Assembly (NCBI GenBank): GCA_023228745.1
Contig: JALOAP010000228.1
Span: 1-5,655 of the forward strand
Direction: 5' to 3'
Source of the DNA: Dehalococcoidia bacterium
GTDB taxonomy: Bacteria; Chloroflexota; Dehalococcoidia; Tepidiformales; Tepidiformaceae
Length of the DNA stretch: 5,655 bases
Shown here piece after piece: positions 4,662 through 5,655 of this stretch (position 1 is the stretch's first letter; each line of letters begins with the position of its first letter). The notes beneath the pieces are model-generated. The model had not been told where the DNA came from, made no database searches, and saw only the letters and a list, made by a program, of their open reading frames with translations. The position numbers and the translations under genes are program-made.

Positions 4662-5655
4662 ATGTGGACGCCTCCCCGTGAATTTGCCATCGCAGCTAAG
4701 ATTGCGGCATGTGTTGGCACGATTGCGCTGATGGTGCTTGCCGTGGCGTGTGATGGCGGCGGACAGCCCGGGAGCACCTCCAACGGCGACGGGCAGGCCG
4801 CCGCTCCCGAACCGACGAAATCGTGGGCGGGATCCGAGCCCGCTCCGGATTTCCCGGACGGCCTGACGTGGTTCAACGTGCGACAGCCGCTCGCACTCGC
4901 CGACCTTCGCGGCAAGGCGGTCTTGCTCGATTTCTGGACGCAGGGCTGCATCAACTGCCAGCACATCATCCCAGACCTGAAGCAGTTGGAGACGGAGTTC
5001 GGCGACGCGCTGGCGGTCATCGGCGTGCACTCTGGCAAGTACGCGACGGAGCACGAAGACGACAGCGTGCGGGAGGCGATCGGGAAGTACGGCCTCGAGC
5101 ACCCGGTGGTGAACGACCCCGACTTCGCGGTCTGGAACGCATACGGGGTCAACGCATGGCCGACGCTGGTGCTGATCGACCCGGCGGGCAACCTGGTGGG
5201 GATCCACGCGGGAGAGGGCGTTTACCCGCTCTTCCGGCCGATCCTCAGTGCGCTTATCGCCGAGTTCGAAGCGAAGGGAAGCATCGACCGGACGCCGCTT
5301 CCCTTCGATGCAGCAGCAACGAGCGCCTCGGCGGTGCTTTCGTACCCGGCGGACATCGCCGTGGATGCCACTGGCGGGAAGCTGTACATCGCGGATAGCG
5401 GACACAACCGCATCCTGGTCTCCGATCTCGAGGGCCGCCTCGAGCGAGCAATCGGCACGGGCGCGGAAGGGTTCGCGGATGGCACAGCACACGAGGCGGC
5501 ATTCCGGCAGCCACAGGGCGTCGCGCTCTCGCCCGATGGACGGACGCTGTTTGTGGCCGACACGCGCAACCATGCCGTACGGGCTGTCGACACGGAGACG
5601 GGCAATGTGCGCACGATCGCTGGCACCGGGAAGCAGCTTGACCGGCTCCCCGTGC
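4662..5655 (+). CDS. Predicted lipoprotein with thioredoxin-like domain and NHL repeats (NHLRC2-like), C-terminus beyond window
   Basis: The frame from the ATG at 4662 is open to the window edge (331 codons plus one base). Residues 1-29 form a signal peptide with Arg6 and Lys13, a hydrophobic core, and a permissive lipobox LAVA before Cys30, so the mature protein is probably lipid-anchored outside the cytoplasmic membrane. A Gly/Pro/Ala-rich linker (31-60) follows. The thioredoxin-like domain (about 61-205) contains FWTQGCINCQH with active-site Cys96 and Cys99, a HPVVNDPDF segment, and cis-proline Pro167 in AWPTLVLID. These are hallmarks of the NHLRC2-type family, which normally has C-CINC. 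From about residue 228 come NHL propeller blades: YPADIAVD with LYIADSGHNRI, then QPQGVALS with LFVADTRNHAV. A thiol-disulfide role is inferred from the CxxC; the propeller's partner is unknown. An in-frame TAG at 4599-4601 and the absence of any ATG, GTG or TTG before 4662 fix the start. The gene is divergent from pheS, and a functional link to it is not apparent. Confidence 0.9.
   Translation, partial: MWTPPREFAIAAKIAACVGTIALMVLAVACDGGGQPGSTSNGDGQAAAPEPTKSWAGSEPAPDFPDGLTWFNVRQPLALADLRGKAVLLDFWTQGCINCQHIIPDLKQLETEFGDALAVIGVHSGKYATEHEDDSVREAIGKYGLEHPVVNDPDFAVWNAYGVNAWPTLVLIDPAGNLVGIHAGEGVYPLFRPILSALIAEFEAKGSIDRTPLPFDAAATSASAVLSYPADIAVDATGGKLYIADSGHNRILVSDLEGRLERAIGTGAEGFADGTAHEAAFRQPQGVALSPDGRTLFVADTRNHAVRAVDTETGNVRTIAGTGKQLDRLPV

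Noticed and set aside
4509..5573. Long minus-strand open frame (354 codons) overlapping the thioredoxin-NHL gene and the start of pheS
   Set aside because: It runs through the divergent promoter region and opposite a gene with clear thioredoxin and NHL motifs. Its translation is Arg/Pro-rich and unlike any family I know.

Overview
This 5.7-kb, GC-rich window is a chromosomal segment from an uncultured-looking or environmental bacterium. By hand count GC is about 65% in a pheS sample (3541-3660). The base composition, the Cys4-type PheS and the thioredoxin-NHL lipoprotein would fit a Chloroflexota-like lineage. That assignment is a weak inference, because no rRNA or other strong taxonomic marker is present.

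Layout. Three complete genes and one partial gene lie on the minus strand, in transcription order: pheS (4570-3515), a small four-helix-bundle gene of the 23S rRNA intervening-sequence (IVP/S23, Avd-like) family (3466-3092), pheT (2987-570), and the N-terminal half of a D-amino-acid-oxidase-like flavoenzyme (491-1, cut by the window edge). A fifth gene starts at 4662 on the plus strand, divergent from pheS across 91 bp. It encodes a predicted lipoprotein with a thioredoxin-like domain (CINC active site) followed by NHL beta-propeller repeats, and it is cut by the right edge.

The unusual part is 2997-3517. pheS and pheT normally sit next to each other and encode the two subunits of one enzyme. 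Here they are 527 bp apart, separated by a cassette of lower GC (about 58% in the gene part, about 51% over 3001-3120). The cassette consists of the four-helix-bundle gene bracketed by 25-bp imperfect inverted repeats (22 of 25 positions match). Each repeat is an array of 7-bp units (consensus CTARNAG) built on the palindrome TAGCTA. Because the period is 7 and the core is palindromic, each array carries stop codons in all six reading frames. The pheS stop codon is the first unit of one array, and the pheT Shine-Dalgarno sequence is the last unit of the other. I read this as a small, non-autonomous, IVS-like mobile element that landed between the pheS stop and the pheT ribosome-binding site without breaking either gene.

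How the genes work together. PheS and PheT form the alpha2-beta2 phenylalanyl-tRNA synthetase. Both look complete, with class II motifs in PheS and with tRNA-binding, editing, B5 and anticodon-binding domains in PheT. The oxidase gene follows pheT by 78 bp with its own ribosome-binding site and may be cotranscribed. Both divergent genes have TAnnnT hexamers 7-8 nt before their ATG, so leaderless transcripts are possible. No tRNA or rRNA gene, CRISPR array or convincing terminator was seen.
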